Origin: Bradyrhizobium amphicarpaeae
GTDB lineage: Bacteria > Pseudomonadota > Alphaproteobacteria > Rhizobiales > Xanthobacteraceae
Direction: 5' to 3'
Assembly (NCBI RefSeq): GCF_002266435.3
Contig: NZ_CP029426.2
Coordinates: 2,882,001-2,946,000 of the forward strand
DNA: 64,000 nucleotides
The notes beneath the pieces are model-generated. The model was not told where the DNA came from. It saw only the letters and a list, made by a program, of their open reading frames with translations, and did not search any database. This document shows positions 54,885 through 64,000 of the stretch, piece by piece. Both the position numbers and the translations under genes were made by a program. Positions within the stretch are counted from its first letter, which is position 1. Each line of letters starts with the position of its first letter.

Positions 54885-55063
54885 GGGCGCAAGGTATCCT
54901 GCCAGTTGCCTCGCCCGCCCAGCAAATGCGAATTTGGCTTTCCCCGCAAGGGTTTGCAGTGCCGAATGGATTTACAACTGGCGATGTCGTGCCAGCCTGT
55001 GTATAAGGCGGCCCTCGCAACCCCTAGATCAGGTTGTGCTTTTTGCTTCACGGAGAGATTGCG

Positions 55064-56452
55064 ATGTCCGAGCGGTGGACGCCCGAGTCCTGGCGCAGCA
55101 AGCCGGTGCTACAGGTGCCCGATTATCCCGACGCCAAGGCCCTGGCTGACGTCGAGGCGCAGCTTGCGACCTTTCCGCCGCTGGTGTTCGCGGGCGAGGC
55201 GCGCAACCTGAAGAAGGCGCTGGGGCGCGTTGCCGCCGGCGAGGCCTTCCTGCTGCAGGGCGGCGATTGCGCCGAGAGCTTTGCCGAGCACGGCGCCAAC
55301 AACATCCGCGATTTCTTCCGCGTGCTGCTGCAGATGGCGGTGGTGCTGACCTATGCCGGCGCCGTGCCGGTGGTGAAGGTCGGCCGCGTGGCCGGCCAGT
55401 TCGCCAAGCCGCGATCGTCGCCGACCGAGAAGATCAACGGCGTCGAGCTGCCGAGCTATCGCGGCGACATCGTCAACGACATCGCCTTCACCAGGGAAGC
55501 GCGCGTGCCGGACCCGCAGCGCCAGCTGATGGCCTATCGCCAGTCGGCCGCGACGCTGAACCTGCTCCGCGCCTTCGCCACCGGCGGCTACGCCAATCTC
55601 GGCAGCGTGCATCAGTGGATGCTCGGCTTCCTCAAGGATTCGCCGCAGTCCCGCCGCTACAAGGAGCTGGCCGATCGCATCTCGGACGCGCTCAATTTCA
55701 TGCGCGCCTGCGGCCTCGATCTCGAGGCCCATCCCGAGCTGCGCGCCACCGATTTCTACACCAGCCACGAGGCGCTGCTGCTCGGCTACGAGCAGGCCCT
55801 GACACGCGTCGATTCCACCACCGGCGACTGGTACGCGACCTCCGGCCACATGATCTGGATCGGCGACCGCACCCGCCAGCTCGATCACGGCCATATCGAG
55901 TATTTCCGCGGCATCAAGAACCCGATCGGGCTGAAATGCGGCCCGTCGCTCAAGCCCGACGAACTCTTGAAGCTGATCGACGTTCTCAACCCCGACAACG
56001 AGCCGGGCCGGCTGACGCTGATCGGCCGCTTCGGCTCCGACAAGGTCGGCGAGCATCTGCCGAACATGATCCGCGCCGTGAAGCGCGAGGGCAAAGTGGT
56101 GGTCTGGTCGTGCGATCCCATGCACGGGAACACCATCACCTCGACCTCGGGCTACAAGACGCGGCCGTTCGACCGCATCCTGTCCGAAGTGAAGTCGTTC
56201 TTCACGATCCATGCCGCCGAGGGCACCCATGCCGGCGGCGTGCATCTGGAGATGACCGGGCAGGACGTCACCGAGTGTATTGGCGGCGCCCGCGCGATCA
56301 CCGATGAGCACCTCAACGACCGCTACCACACGGTCTGCGATCCCCGTCTCAATGCCGAGCAATCCATCGACATGGCTTTCCTGATTGCGGAGCTCCTCAA
56401 GCAGGAACGCGCGGGCAAGGCCACGCCGATGCCGGCCGCAGCGGGGCTCTAG
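55064..56452 (+). CDS. Class II 3-deoxy-7-phosphoheptulonate (DAHP) synthase
   Basis: The 462-residue protein has class II DAHP synthase motifs: [49 protein letters not shown], and [20 protein letters not shown]. It makes DAHP from phosphoenolpyruvate and erythrose-4-phosphate, the first step of the shikimate pathway. The ATG at 55064 is preceded by CGGAGAGATTGCG. The next gene begins four bases after the stop. Confidence 0.95.
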   Translation: MSERWTPESWRSKPVLQVPDYPDAKALADVEAQLATFPPLVFAGEARNLKKALGRVAAGEAFLLQGGDCAESFAEHGANNIRDFFRVLLQMAVVLTYAGAVPVVKVGRVAGQFAKPRSSPTEKINGVELPSYRGDIVNDIAFTREARVPDPQRQLMAYRQSAATLNLLRAFATGGYANLGSVHQWMLGFLKDSPQSRRYKELADRISDALNFMRACGLDLEAHPELRATDFYTSHEALLLGYEQALTRVDSTTGDWYATSGHMIWIGDRTRQLDHGHIEYFRGIKNPIGLKCGPSLKPDELLKLIDVLNPDNEPGRLTLIGRFGSDKVGEHLPNMIRAVKREGKVVVWSCDPMHGNTITSTSGYKTRPFDRILSEVKSFFTIHAAEGTHAGGVHLEMTGQDVTECIGGARAITDEHLNDRYHTVCDPRLNAEQSIDMAFLIAELLKQERAGKATPMPAAAGL

Positions 56453-56456
56453 GGTC

Positions 56457-56810
56457 TTGCTGCGGATCTGGAAGGCCACGATCAATTCCCGTAACGGTCT
56501 GGCCTTTGCGTTCCGATCGGAGCAGGCCGTCCGCGAGGAGATTTTTGCGCTCCTGGCGTCGCTGCCGCTGGCCTGGCTGGTCGGCGCGACTGCGATGCGC
56601 GCGGTCGAGCTGGTCTGTTCGGTTGCGTTCGTGCTCACCGTCGAGCTGCTCAACACCGCGATCGAAAAGCTGGCCGATCGGCTGACCATGGATCACGACA
56701 AGCAGATCGGGCGGGTCAAGGACATGGGCTCGGCGGCGGTGGGCGTCGCGCTGCTGATGGCCGGCGTGTTCTGGATCATCGCCATCATCGAGCGACTGGG
56801 ATTTATCTGA
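56457..56810 (+). CDS. dgkA: Diacylglycerol kinase (DgkA type)
   Basis: The 117-residue protein has three membrane helices and DgkA motifs: ATINSRNGLAFAFRSEQAVR at the N-terminus, and ELLNTAIEKLADRL with the catalytic glutamate. It phosphorylates diacylglycerol in the inner membrane. The TTG at 56457 is the first in-frame start after the synthase stop; the alternative is CTG at 56460. Confidence 0.92.
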   Translation: MLRIWKATINSRNGLAFAFRSEQAVREEIFALLASLPLAWLVGATAMRAVELVCSVAFVLTVELLNTAIEKLADRLTMDHDKQIGRVKDMGSAAVGVALLMAGVFWIIAIIERLGFI

Positions 56811-56826
56811 TCGGAGCGCGGCGGCC

Positions 56827-58584
56827 ATGACCGAACGTCTCAAAGCATTCGCGGTCACGCTCGCCCAGCTCAATCCTGTTATGGGCGACATCGAGGGCAA
56901 CGCCGCCAAGGCGCGGGCTGCGCGCGCGCGTGCCGCCGCCGACGGCGCCGATCTCGTGCTGTTTCCGGAATTGTTCATCGCCGGCTATCCGCCGGAAGAC
57001 CTCGTGCAGAAGCCGGCCTTCCAGGCGGCCTGCCGCGCCGCGATCGAGAGCCTCGCGCGCGACACCGCCGATGGCGGTCCGGCCATGCTGGTCGGCACGC
57101 CCTGGGTCGAGGACGGCAAGCTCTACAATGCCTGCGCGCTGCTCGACGGCGGGCGCATCGCCGCCCTTCGCTTCAAATGCAATCTGCCGAACTACGGCGT
57201 GTTCGACGAGAAGCGGTTGTTTTCGCGTGGGCCTGCCGCCGGTCCCGTGACCGCGCGCGGCGTGCGCATCGGCGTTCCCATCTGCGAGGACATCTGGCTG
57301 GAAGAATCCGGGGACTACGAGAACGTGGTCGAGACGCTGGCCGAGACCGGCGCGGAGATCATCCTGGTGCCGAACGGTTCGCCTTACGCCCGCGACAAGA
57401 ACGATTTGCGCCTGTCGGTCGCGGTGGCGCGCGTCACCGAGAGCGGGCTGCCGCTGGTCTATCTCAACCAGGTCTGCGGCCAGGACGAGCTGGTGTTCGA
57501 CGGCGCGTCTTTCGCGCTCAACGGCGACCTCTCGCTGGCGGCGCAATTGCCGGCCTTCGAAGAGAGCATCGTCACGCTGCGCTTCACGCGAAACGGCGAC
57601 GATTGGCGCTGCGCGGGTCCGGTTGCCGAGCAACCCGAGGGCGACAAGGCCGATTACGCCGCCTGCGTGCTGGGGCTGCGCGACTATGTCGTCAAGAACG
57701 GCTTTCCCGGCGTGCTGCTCGGCATCTCCGGCGGGATCGATTCAGCTTTGTGTGCAGCGATTGCGGTCGATGCGCTCGGCGCCGATCAGGTGCACGGCGT
57801 GATGCTGCCGTATCGCTACACCGCGGCACACTCGATCGCCGACGCGGGCGAACTCGCCGGCCATCTCGGCATTCGCTATGAGGTGCTGCCGATCGCAGAG
57901 GCCGTGACCGGGTTCGAGACCATCCTGTCGGGCCTCTTCAAGAACCTGCCTCCCGACATCACCGAGGAGAATCTCCAGGCTCGCACCCGGGGCACACTCT
58001 TGATGGCGATTTCCAACAAGACCGGCCTGATGGTGATGACCACCGGCAACAAGTCGGAAATGTCGGTCGGCTATGCCACGCTCTATGGTGACATGAACGG
58101 CGGCTTCAATCCGATCAAGGACATCTACAAGACACAGGTGTTTCGGCTGGCGACCCTGCGCAACGGCTGGAAGCCCGATGGCGCACTCGGGTCCGCGGGC
58201 GAAGTGATCCCGCCCGACATCATCACCCGGCCGCCGAGCGCGGAACTGCGCGAGAACCAGACCGATCAGGACTCGCTGCCGCCCTACGAGGCGCTCGACG
58301 CCATTCTGGAGCGTCTGATCGAGCGCGAAGAGCCGCTCGAAAAAATCATTGCCGCCGGCTTCGATCGCGAAACCGTCGCCCGCATCGACCATCTGCTCAA
58401 CGTCGCCGAATACAAGCGCCGCCAGGCTGCGCCCGGCGTGAAGGTGACACCGCGGAATTTCGGCCGCGACCGCCGCTATCCCATCACCAACCGCTTCCGC
58501 GACAAGGGCGAGAAGCTGCCCGCCGCGGACGAGACCCTGGTCTCGCGCGCCAGCAAGGCCTCGATCGACGCGTTCGAGGGGTGA
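56827..58584 (+). CDS. nadE: Glutamine-dependent NAD+ synthetase
   Basis: The 585-residue protein has an N-terminal nitrilase-type glutaminase (triad E48, K117, C153 in IPICEDIW-like VPICEDIW) and a C-terminal synthetase domain with the PP loop SGGIDS (301-306) and the NadE motif TTGNKSEMSVGYATLYGDMN. It makes NAD+ from nicotinate adenine dinucleotide using glutamine. It starts 16 bases after dgkA. Confidence 0.95.
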   Translation: MTERLKAFAVTLAQLNPVMGDIEGNAAKARAARARAAADGADLVLFPELFIAGYPPEDLVQKPAFQAACRAAIESLARDTADGGPAMLVGTPWVEDGKLYNACALLDGGRIAALRFKCNLPNYGVFDEKRLFSRGPAAGPVTARGVRIGVPICEDIWLEESGDYENVVETLAETGAEIILVPNGSPYARDKNDLRLSVAVARVTESGLPLVYLNQVCGQDELVFDGASFALNGDLSLAAQLPAFEESIVTLRFTRNGDDWRCAGPVAEQPEGDKADYAACVLGLRDYVVKNGFPGVLLGISGGIDSALCAAIAVDALGADQVHGVMLPYRYTAAHSIADAGELAGHLGIRYEVLPIAEAVTGFETILSGLFKNLPPDITEENLQARTRGTLLMAISNKTGLMVMTTGNKSEMSVGYATLYGDMNGGFNPIKDIYKTQVFRLATLRNGWKPDGALGSAGEVIPPDIITRPPSAELRENQTDQDSLPPYEALDAILERLIEREEPLEKIIAAGFDRETVARIDHLLNVAEYKRRQAAPGVKVTPRNFGRDRRYPITNRFRDKGEKLPAADETLVSRASKASIDAFEG

Positions 58585-58619
58585 AAGCGAGGCGGGCGGT
58601 GGCGCTCAGGGAATTGCTG

Positions 58620-58731
58620 TCATCATCCGCGAAGGCGGATGATCCAGTACGCCGCGGCCGATATTGTGAAAACCGACGTCCGCCGCGGAGTACTGGATGC
58701 CCCGCCTTCGCGGGGCATGACAGTTGAATGT
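58620..58731. repeat. Palindromic intergenic repeat (112 bp)
   Basis: Two short hairpins (CATCCGCGAAGGCGGATG and ATGCCCCGCCTTCGCGGGGC) are joined by pairing GTACGCCGCGG / CCGCGGAGTAC-like arms. It occupies the gap after nadE and is another intergenic repeat of the Bradyrhizobium type. Confidence 0.75.
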
Positions 58732-58754
58732 GGAGCGGCGGCCTGCCGCTATAA

Positions 58755-59930
58755 CTATTTCTGCTGCTGCGGCAGGAAGGTCGGCCCGACCGAGCGGATC
58801 GGCTTGTTCTCCGCGCCGGTATCCACCGGAGGCGCCGCAGCCGGTGCAGCCGCCGTCGTCGGCGCGGGAGCTGCGCCCTTCTTGGCGTTCGCAGGCGTGC
58901 CCTTGTTGAGCCGCTGCTGTTGCATCTTCTTGGCGCTTTCCTCGGTGACGATGATGTCGCCCTGCTGCTCGGCTGCCGCCTTGTCGTCGGCCGATTTCAG
59001 CGCGTCCGCCCAGGACTGGCCCGCGGCCTTGCAGGAGCATGACGGGTTGAACTCGCTGCGGAATTTGAACGCGGTCGGCAGCGCCGTGTAGGGCTGGCCG
59101 CTGATCGAGACCGCCGAATTCATGTCCTCGCCGGGATTGCGATGGGTGTAGAGCACGGCTTCCGCGGCCGGGCACAGCGCCTTGCAGGTCTTCTCGTCGT
59201 CGGGGAAGCGCGCGGGCACCGTGGCAAACGAGACCGGGAAATAGGCGCCGTCGCAGGTGCGCACGCACACGGTGCGGTAGGTGCCGGATTGCGGGCCGAG
59301 ATCGGAAGGCGGCACGGCTTGCGGATTGCCGGCGTTGTTGCCGCCGAACAGATTGCTGAGGAAGTTGCCGCCACCTTGGCCTTGCGCGGCGTTGGCATAT
59401 TGCGGGCCGCAATTGTTCTGCGCCAGCGCCACCAGCACCGAGCGGCGCTGGTTGTCGCGCTCGGGGCTGTAGCCGCCGCCACCGCCGCCGCGCAGGCGTT
59501 CGAGATTGCCGGTGATCTGGTCCAGATTGGCGCGCATCTGCTGGATCTGGGTGTTGACCGGGCCGCATTGCGCCGACTGGCCGTTGAACAGCGAGAAGAA
59601 GCCGGAGGAATCGCAGCCCATGCGCTTGGCCTGCATGGTGACACGGTCGAGCTCGGCCTGCTGCTTGGCCTGGGAATCCTGGTAACGGCGGATCTGCTCC
59701 TCACGCGCGGGGTCGCCACTGCCGCCGCGGTCGAGCGCCGCGAGCTGGCCCTCCAGCCGCACGCACATCGGATTGGGCCCGAGTCCGTTTTGCCCCGGCT
59801 GAGGCGGCGGTCCGGGCGGGCCGGCCTGCGCGAAAGCGCCGGTGACGAGCACGGCCGTGCTCAAGAGCACGGTGCAGGCAAGGACGAAGCGGGCACGGGA
59901 GAGGGACAGGAATTCAGGCATATCCGCCAT
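58755..59930 (-). CDS. DUF2865 exported protein
   Basis: The 391-residue protein has a signal peptide (about 10-35), a Pro/Gly-rich stretch, a helical part with several QQ-rich coils and cysteines (CGPVN, CGPQYAN), and the DUF2865 core with VCVRTCDGAYFPVSFATVPA and CKALCPAAEAVLYTHRNPGE. It is probably periplasmic or cell-surface. The start is uncertain: 59930 or 59921. The function is unknown. Confidence 0.75.
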   Translation of the reverse strand: MADMPEFLSLSRARFVLACTVLLSTAVLVTGAFAQAGPPGPPPQPGQNGLGPNPMCVRLEGQLAALDRGGSGDPAREEQIRRYQDSQAKQQAELDRVTMQAKRMGCDSSGFFSLFNGQSAQCGPVNTQIQQMRANLDQITGNLERLRGGGGGGYSPERDNQRRSVLVALAQNNCGPQYANAAQGQGGGNFLSNLFGGNNAGNPQAVPPSDLGPQSGTYRTVCVRTCDGAYFPVSFATVPARFPDDEKTCKALCPAAEAVLYTHRNPGEDMNSAVSISGQPYTALPTAFKFRSEFNPSCSCKAAGQSWADALKSADDKAAAEQQGDIIVTEESAKKMQQQRLNKGTPANAKKGAAPAPTTAAAPAAAPPVDTGAENKPIRSVGPTFLPQQQK

Positions 59931-60071
59931 TCTAGCGAGGTCACGGCCCAAGGTGACGTTCCACGTGACTTGGAAGGGCCGAACGCGCCCTCCCATAGCC
60001 GCTTCCTGCGGCATCGTCACGTCGTTTCAGGGGCCAAAGGACCGGGCTAAGCTGTGCCAGCTCCGAGCAAA

Positions 60072-60365
60072 TTAGCGCTGGCAGGTGATTGCGACATATT
60101 CGTCGCAATGGCCATGAGAGCAATTTGTGCCGGATTTGGGGACAGAGCCGGTAATTTCGTCGGGATCGACCCGGCGATAGCTTGATGCCTGGGCAAAATC
60201 TCGTGACTGGCAATAGGTCCGGGCGACGGAGGCGCCGCATTTGTCACCCTTGGCCACGCACTGGTCGTCTGAGCCGTTGGCGATGATGAAGACGCGGGTC
60301 TCGGCGCAGGCACCGGATGCCGCGAGGATCGAGGCGCTGAAAATGAGCGCGAGCAAGGATCGCAT
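60072..60365 (-). CDS. Small secreted cysteine-rich protein
   Basis: The 96-residue protein has a signal peptide (MRSLLALIFSASILAASGAC) and then six or seven cysteines (for example DDQCVAKGDKCGASVARTYC and NCSHGHCDEYVAITC), probably disulfide-bonded in the periplasm. The frame is open to 60395. The family is not recognised. The next gene to its left is the DUF2865 protein. Confidence 0.6.
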   Translation of the reverse strand: MRSLLALIFSASILAASGACAETRVFIIANGSDDQCVAKGDKCGASVARTYCQSRDFAQASSYRRVDPDEITGSVPKSGTNCSHGHCDEYVAITCQR

Positions 60366-60490
60366 GAAAATACCGAGCGGCAAAAGGTGGAACAATCTGG
60401 TTCCAGAATGGGCTCAAATAGTTAGGGGATCGTAACTATCCGGGCGACCGCGCGCTTTGCGGGACCATAAAACGGCATTTCGGGGCTCCC

Positions 60491-60520
60491 TTGACGCGGG
60501 GCCGCCTCATAGCCCATATG
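60491..60520 (+). promoter_or_regulatory. Possible cysS promoter
   Basis: TTGACG and CATATG are separated by 18 bases. The predicted start site is near 60527, which coincides with an ATG of a small leader frame. The -10 match is weak (3/6). Confidence 0.35.
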
Positions 60521-60526
60521 TTCCGC

Positions 60527-60574
60527 ATGAACGGTCTCCTCGCCATTTGCATCATTTGCGAGATTACGAGCTAG
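60527..60574 (+). CDS. Possible leader peptide with two Cys codons
   Basis: A 15-codon frame, MNGLLAICIICEITS, with TGC codons at positions 8 and 11, lies 79 bases before the cysteinyl-tRNA synthetase start. No Shine-Dalgarno stands in front; translation would have to begin at or near the mRNA 5' end. A weak hairpin (TCTCA / TGAGA) follows at about 60600-60616. Its possible role is transcriptional or translational control of cysS by charged tRNA-Cys. Confidence 0.35.
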   Translation: MNGLLAICIICEITS

Positions 60575-60653
60575 CGAATCGCTGGCTGGAGCCGTCATTT
60601 CTCAAACACATTGAGAGACCTGGACGCCCGGCCAACAGCCGACGGGTATCCCT

Positions 60654-62036
60654 ATGGAATTGCGCCTCTACGATACGCTGAGCCGGGAAAAGCGCACCTT
60701 CGTACCGATCGATGCGAAGGACGTCCGCATGTATGTCTGCGGACCGACCGTCTATGACTTCGCCCATATCGGCAATGCCAGGCCGGTGATCGTGTTCGAC
60801 GTGTTGTTTCGGCTGCTGCGCCACATCTACGGCGAGGCGCACGTCAAATATGTCCGCAACATCACCGACGTCGACGACAAGATCAACGACCGCGCCGCGC
60901 GCGATTTCCCCGGTCTGCCGCTGAACGAGGCCATTCGCAAGGTCACCGAGCAGACCGGCGCGCAGTTTCACGCCGATGTCGATGCGCTCGGCTGCCTGCG
61001 GCCGAGCGTGGAGCCGCGCGCGACAGAGCATATTGGCGAGATGCGCGAGATCATCGAGCGGCTGGTCAAGGGCGGCTTTGCCTATGTCGCCGAGGACCAC
61101 GTGCTGTTCTCGCCGCAAGCGATGAACGCGGCAAATTCCTCGCTGCCGCGTTATGGCGCGCTGTCGAAGCGTTCGCTCGACGAGATGATCGCCGGCGCCC
61201 GCGTCGATGTCGCGCCCTACAAGCGCGATGCCACCGACTTCGTGCTGTGGAAGCCGTCCAAGCCCGGCGAGCCGTCATGGCCCTCGCCCGCCGGAATTGC
61301 GGTCGAGGGGCGCCCAGGCTGGCACGTCGAATGCTCGGCCATGGCCTGGAAGCATCTCGGCGAGCATTTCGACATCCATGGTGGCGGCATCGATCTCGTG
61401 TTTCCGCATCACGAGAACGAAGTCGCGCAGACCTGCTGCGCCTTTCACCGCGAGCGCATGGCGAACTACTGGATGCACAACGGCTTCCTGCAGGTCGAGA
61501 GTGAGAAGATGTCGAAGAGCCTCGGCAATTTCATCACGATCCATGAGCTGCTGAAGGACTGGCCGGGCGAGGTGCTGCGCCTCAACATGCTGAAGACGCA
61601 CTACCGCTCGCCGATCGACTGGACCTTGAAGTCGCTGGAGGAGAGCGCCAAGACGCTCGACGACTGGTATCGTGTCGCGGCCGACGTTGCGCCCGGCGAG
61701 CCGGCTGCGTCGGTGGTCGAGCCGCTGCTCGACGATCTCAACACGTCGCTGGCGATCGCGGCGCTGCACAGCCTGCGTGCTACCGATGTGCCCGCTTTGG
61801 CGGGGGCATTAAGGCTGCTTGGTTTCCTCTCCGAGACCGCGGCTCAGTGGGAAGGCCGCAAGCAGCAGGCGAGCGGCGTCGATGCCGGGGAAGTCGAGCG
61901 CCTGATCGCGGAGCGGACGGCGGCCCGGACCCGCAAGGACTTTGGGGAGTCCGACCGCATTCGCGATTTGCTTGCTGCAATGGGCGTTGTGATCAAGGAT
62001 TCCAAGGAAGGAACAACCTGGGAGATCGCGCGATGA
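60654..62036 (+). CDS. cysS: Cysteinyl-tRNA synthetase
   Basis: The 460-residue class I synthetase has the zinc ligand C29 in [10 protein letters not shown], the HIGH-type motif HIGN (38-41), a second zinc region with C227 and H252, and KMSKS (285-289). It charges tRNA-Cys. The ATG at 60654 follows CGGGTATCCCT, a poor ribosome site, which is interesting because a Cys-codon leader precedes it. The stop overlaps the next small gene by 4 bases. Confidence 0.96.
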   Translation: MELRLYDTLSREKRTFVPIDAKDVRMYVCGPTVYDFAHIGNARPVIVFDVLFRLLRHIYGEAHVKYVRNITDVDDKINDRAARDFPGLPLNEAIRKVTEQTGAQFHADVDALGCLRPSVEPRATEHIGEMREIIERLVKGGFAYVAEDHVLFSPQAMNAANSSLPRYGALSKRSLDEMIAGARVDVAPYKRDATDFVLWKPSKPGEPSWPSPAGIAVEGRPGWHVECSAMAWKHLGEHFDIHGGGIDLVFPHHENEVAQTCCAFHRERMANYWMHNGFLQVESEKMSKSLGNFITIHELLKDWPGEVLRLNMLKTHYRSPIDWTLKSLEESAKTLDDWYRVAADVAPGEPAASVVEPLLDDLNTSLAIAALHSLRATDVPALAGALRLLGFLSETAAQWEGRKQQASGVDAGEVERLIAERTAARTRKDFGESDRIRDLLAAMGVVIKDSKEGTTWEIAR

Positions 62037-62146
62037 CCCGGCCCGACACGCCTTTCCCGCGGCACTGGCTCTATTACATCGCGCTGAAGATCGCGCTGCT
62101 CGCGGGCGCGGTGGCGCTGGTGCTCAAGCTCTATGGGATGTGGTAA
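62033..62146 (+). CDS. 37-residue single-pass membrane protein
   Basis: The ATG at 62033 overlaps the cysS stop as ATGA. The product, [20 protein letters not shown] and then [22 protein letters not shown] hydrophobic sequence, is one membrane helix with a short cytoplasmic N-terminus. It is translationally coupled to cysS and followed five bases later by a GNAT gene. Confidence 0.6.
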   Translation: MTRPDTPFPRHWLYYIALKIALLAGAVALVLKLYGMW

Positions 62147-62151
62147 GGACG

Positions 62152-62643
62152 ATGGCACAAGCACACCCAAAGCCCGGCCTGCGGCCGTTCCTGCCCGATG
62201 ACGTGCCGGTGCTCGCCGCGATCTTCGCCGCCAGCATCGAGGAACTGACCGGCGACGACTATAGCGAGGCGCAGCAGCAGGCCTGGATGGAGGCGGCGGA
62301 CAGCGAAGAGTTCGGCAAGCATCTCGCGTCCGACCTGACGCTGATCGCGACGCTCGAGGGATCGCCGGTCGGCTTTGCATCGCTGCGCGGCGCCGATCAC
62401 ATTCGCATGCTCTATGTGCATCCGGCCGTCAGCGGGCAGGGTATCGCGGCCATGCTGACTGACGCGTTGGAGAAGCTTGCCGGCGGCCGTGGCGCTGCAG
62501 CGCTCACGGTCGATGCCAGTGACACCGCCCAAGGCTTTTTCGCCAAGCGCGGCTACGTCGCCATGCAGCGCAACAGCATCACCGTCAACGACGAGTGGCT
62601 GGCCAACACGACCATGAAGAAGACGCTCGGAGCGGGGCAATGA
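62152..62643 (+). CDS. GNAT-family N-acetyltransferase
   Basis: The 163-residue protein has a GNAT fold: LRPFLPDDVPVLAAIFAASI at the N-terminus, the acetyl-CoA segment HIRMLYVHPAVSGQGIAAML and VDASDTAQGFFAKRGYVAMQ at the C-terminus. The acceptor is unknown. The ATG at 62152 has TAAGGA just upstream; GTG at 62140 is an alternative. Its stop overlaps the next start by 4 bases. Confidence 0.87.
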   Translation: MAQAHPKPGLRPFLPDDVPVLAAIFAASIEELTGDDYSEAQQQAWMEAADSEEFGKHLASDLTLIATLEGSPVGFASLRGADHIRMLYVHPAVSGQGIAAMLTDALEKLAGGRGAAALTVDASDTAQGFFAKRGYVAMQRNSITVNDEWLANTTMKKTLGAGQ

Positions 62644-64000
62644 GCAAGGAGCGCCTTTATCTGTTCGACACCACGCTGCGCGACGGCGCACAGACCAACG
62701 GCGTCGATTTCACGCTGGCCGACAAGCAGGTCATCGCGGCGATGCTCGATGACCTCGGCATCGATTATGTCGAGGGCGGCTATCCCGGCGCCAATCCGAC
62801 CGACACCGAGTTTTTCGGCACAAAGCCGGAGTTCAAGCATGCACGCTTCACGGCGTTCGGCATGACCCGACGGGCCGGACGCTCGGTCTCGAACGATCCC
62901 GGCGTGGCCGGGCTCCTGGCAGCGAAGGCCGACGCGATCTGCTTCGTGGCAAAGGCATCCGCCTATCAGGTGCGCGTCGCGCTGGAGACGACGAAGGAGG
63001 AAAACTTCGCCTCCATCCGCGACAGCGTCGCAGCGGCGAAGGCCGCCGGCCGCGAGGTCATGCTCGACTGCGAGCATTTCTTCGACGGCTACAAGGAAGA
63101 TTCGAGCTTCGCGCTCGCTTGCGCGAAAGCCGCCTATGAGGCCGGCGCGCGCTGGGTGGTGCTGTGCGACACCAATGGCGGCACCATGCCCGACGAGGTC
63201 GAGGCCATCGTCACTGAAGTGACGAAGCACATCCCCGGCGATCATGTCGGCATCCACGCCCATAACGACACCGAGCAGGCGGTGGCCAATTCGCTCGCTG
63301 CGGTGCGTGCCGGCGCGCGGCAGATCCAGGGCACGCTGAACGGCCTCGGCGAGCGCTGCGGCAACGCCAATCTCTGCTCGCTGATCCCGACGCTGAAATT
63401 GAAGAAGGACTTTGCCGACACCTTCGAGATCGGCGTCACGGCCGAGAAGCTGGCGACGCTGGTCAAGGTCTCGCGCACGCTCGACGACATGCTCAATCGC
63501 GTGCCGAACCGGCACGCTCCCTACGTCGGCGAGAGCGCCTTCGTCACCAAGACCGGCATTCATGCCTCCGCGGTGCTGAAGGACCCGCAGACCTACGAGC
63601 ACGTGCTGCCGGAGACGGTCGGCAACCACCGCAAGGTACTGGTTTCGGACCAGGCCGGACGTTCCAACGTCATCGCCGAGCTCGACCGGGCCGGCATTCC
63701 CTACGAGAAGAGCGATCCGAAGCTGACGCGCCTCGTCGAGGAATTGAAGGAGCGTGAGGCCGCCGGCTACGCTTACGAATCCGCCAACGCCTCGTTCGAG
63801 CTGCTGGCGCGCCGCACGCTCGGCAAGGTGCCGCATTATTTCGAGGTCGAGCAGTTCGACGTCAATGTCGAGCAGCGCTACAACGCGCTCGGCGAACGTG
63901 TCACCGTCGCTTTGGCCGTGGTGAAGGTGGACGTCGCCGGCGAGCATCTGATCTCGGCCGCCGAAGGCAACGGTCCCGTCAACGCGCTCGACCTCGCCAT
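62640..64000 (+). CDS. cimA: Citramalate synthase CimA, N-terminal part
   Basis: The frame runs from the ATG at 62640 (overlapping the acetyltransferase stop as ATGA) to the right edge, so the C-terminus is missing. The 453 codons seen have the DRE-TIM synthase motifs LFDTTLRDGAQTNGVDFT, VVLCDTNGGTMPDEVE, and HVGIHAHNDTEQAVANSLAA, and the segment GTLNGLGERCGNANLCSLIP. The length and the sequence around GIHASAVLKDPQTYEHV match CimA rather than LeuA. It condenses pyruvate and acetyl-CoA to citramalate for isoleucine synthesis. Confidence 0.94.
   Translation, partial: MSKERLYLFDTTLRDGAQTNGVDFTLADKQVIAAMLDDLGIDYVEGGYPGANPTDTEFFGTKPEFKHARFTAFGMTRRAGRSVSNDPGVAGLLAAKADAICFVAKASAYQVRVALETTKEENFASIRDSVAAAKAAGREVMLDCEHFFDGYKEDSSFALACAKAAYEAGARWVVLCDTNGGTMPDEVEAIVTEVTKHIPGDHVGIHAHNDTEQAVANSLAAVRAGARQIQGTLNGLGERCGNANLCSLIPTLKLKKDFADTFEIGVTAEKLATLVKVSRTLDDMLNRVPNRHAPYVGESAFVTKTGIHASAVLKDPQTYEHVLPETVGNHRKVLVSDQAGRSNVIAELDRAGIPYEKSDPKLTRLVEELKEREAAGYAYESANASFELLARRTLGKVPHYFEVEQFDVNVEQRYNALGERVTVALAVVKVDVAGEHLISAAEGNGPVNALDLA

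Noticed and set aside
60420..60470. Possible LexA or EcfG promoter motif near GGAACAATCTGGTTCC
   Set aside because: The spacer is 6 bases where LexA needs 7, and no CGTT follows GGAAC at 16-17 bases; not supported.

Overview
The window is a G+C-rich alphaproteobacterial chromosome segment, most likely from Bradyrhizobium or a close relative in the Nitrobacteraceae. The evidence is the codon use, NodVW/NwsAB-like kinases and a FixJ-type regulator, TakP-like TRAP binding proteins, a DUF2865 protein, CtrA-type TTAA-N7-TTAA sites, and the palindromic intergenic repeats typical of that group. I see no phage, insertion sequence, CRISPR array, tRNA or rRNA. Genes are dense, often translationally coupled, and look like ordinary core and accessory chromosome.

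Layout. 1-9.4 kb is a stress and one-carbon block: a catalase-family protein (cut by the left edge) with a cytochrome b561, Dps, FdhD, a YoaK-like membrane protein, a Tat-exported bicupin oxalate decarboxylase, a YdeP-type molybdopterin oxidoreductase, and an orphan PAS histidine kinase. 9.0-14.7 kb is a leftward RND efflux operon whose last gene is a FlK-like hotdog thioesterase. 15-20.8 kb has an exported alpha/beta hydrolase, a probable small RNA with an anti-Shine-Dalgarno loop, two response regulators plus a NodV/NwsA-like kinase, and an AraC regulator. 20.8-27.5 kb has a retropepsin-like protease, a DUF1289 protein, a PleC/DivJ-like kinase with a CtrA box upstream, NhaD, a beta-hydroxyacid dehydrogenase, a glyoxalase-fold protein and Mrp. 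27.7-35.3 kb is a TRAP locus: two TakP-like binding proteins, an OmpR/TctE-type two-component pair, and the DctM and DctQ permease subunits facing them.

35.4-42.3 kb holds moaA, a CtrA-box lipoprotein gene, gph, rpiA, a DUF2059 protein, gor and a cupin protein. 42.6-48.3 kb holds small proteins and a leftward thiol/redox group: a YbdK-like ligase, a class II glutamine amidotransferase, an atypical redoxin and a MOSC-ferredoxin reductase fusion. 48.9-51 kb is a TerB / small membrane protein / TerC / YqhA operon, followed by a double-HD GYP protein. 55-58.6 kb is a biosynthetic run (class II DAHP synthase, diacylglycerol kinase, NAD synthetase). 60.5-64 kb is cysS, a 37-residue membrane protein, a GNAT acetyltransferase and citramalate synthase (cut by the right edge), with a possible cysteine-codon leader peptide in front of cysS.

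The least-described signals are non-coding: the three-hairpin small RNA at about 15.97-16.08 kb, two exact CtrA boxes in promoter positions, a 20-bp perfect palindrome between the NodV-like operon and the AraC gene, and the Cys-codon leader upstream of cysS. All functions are read from sequence by eye; no database search was run.
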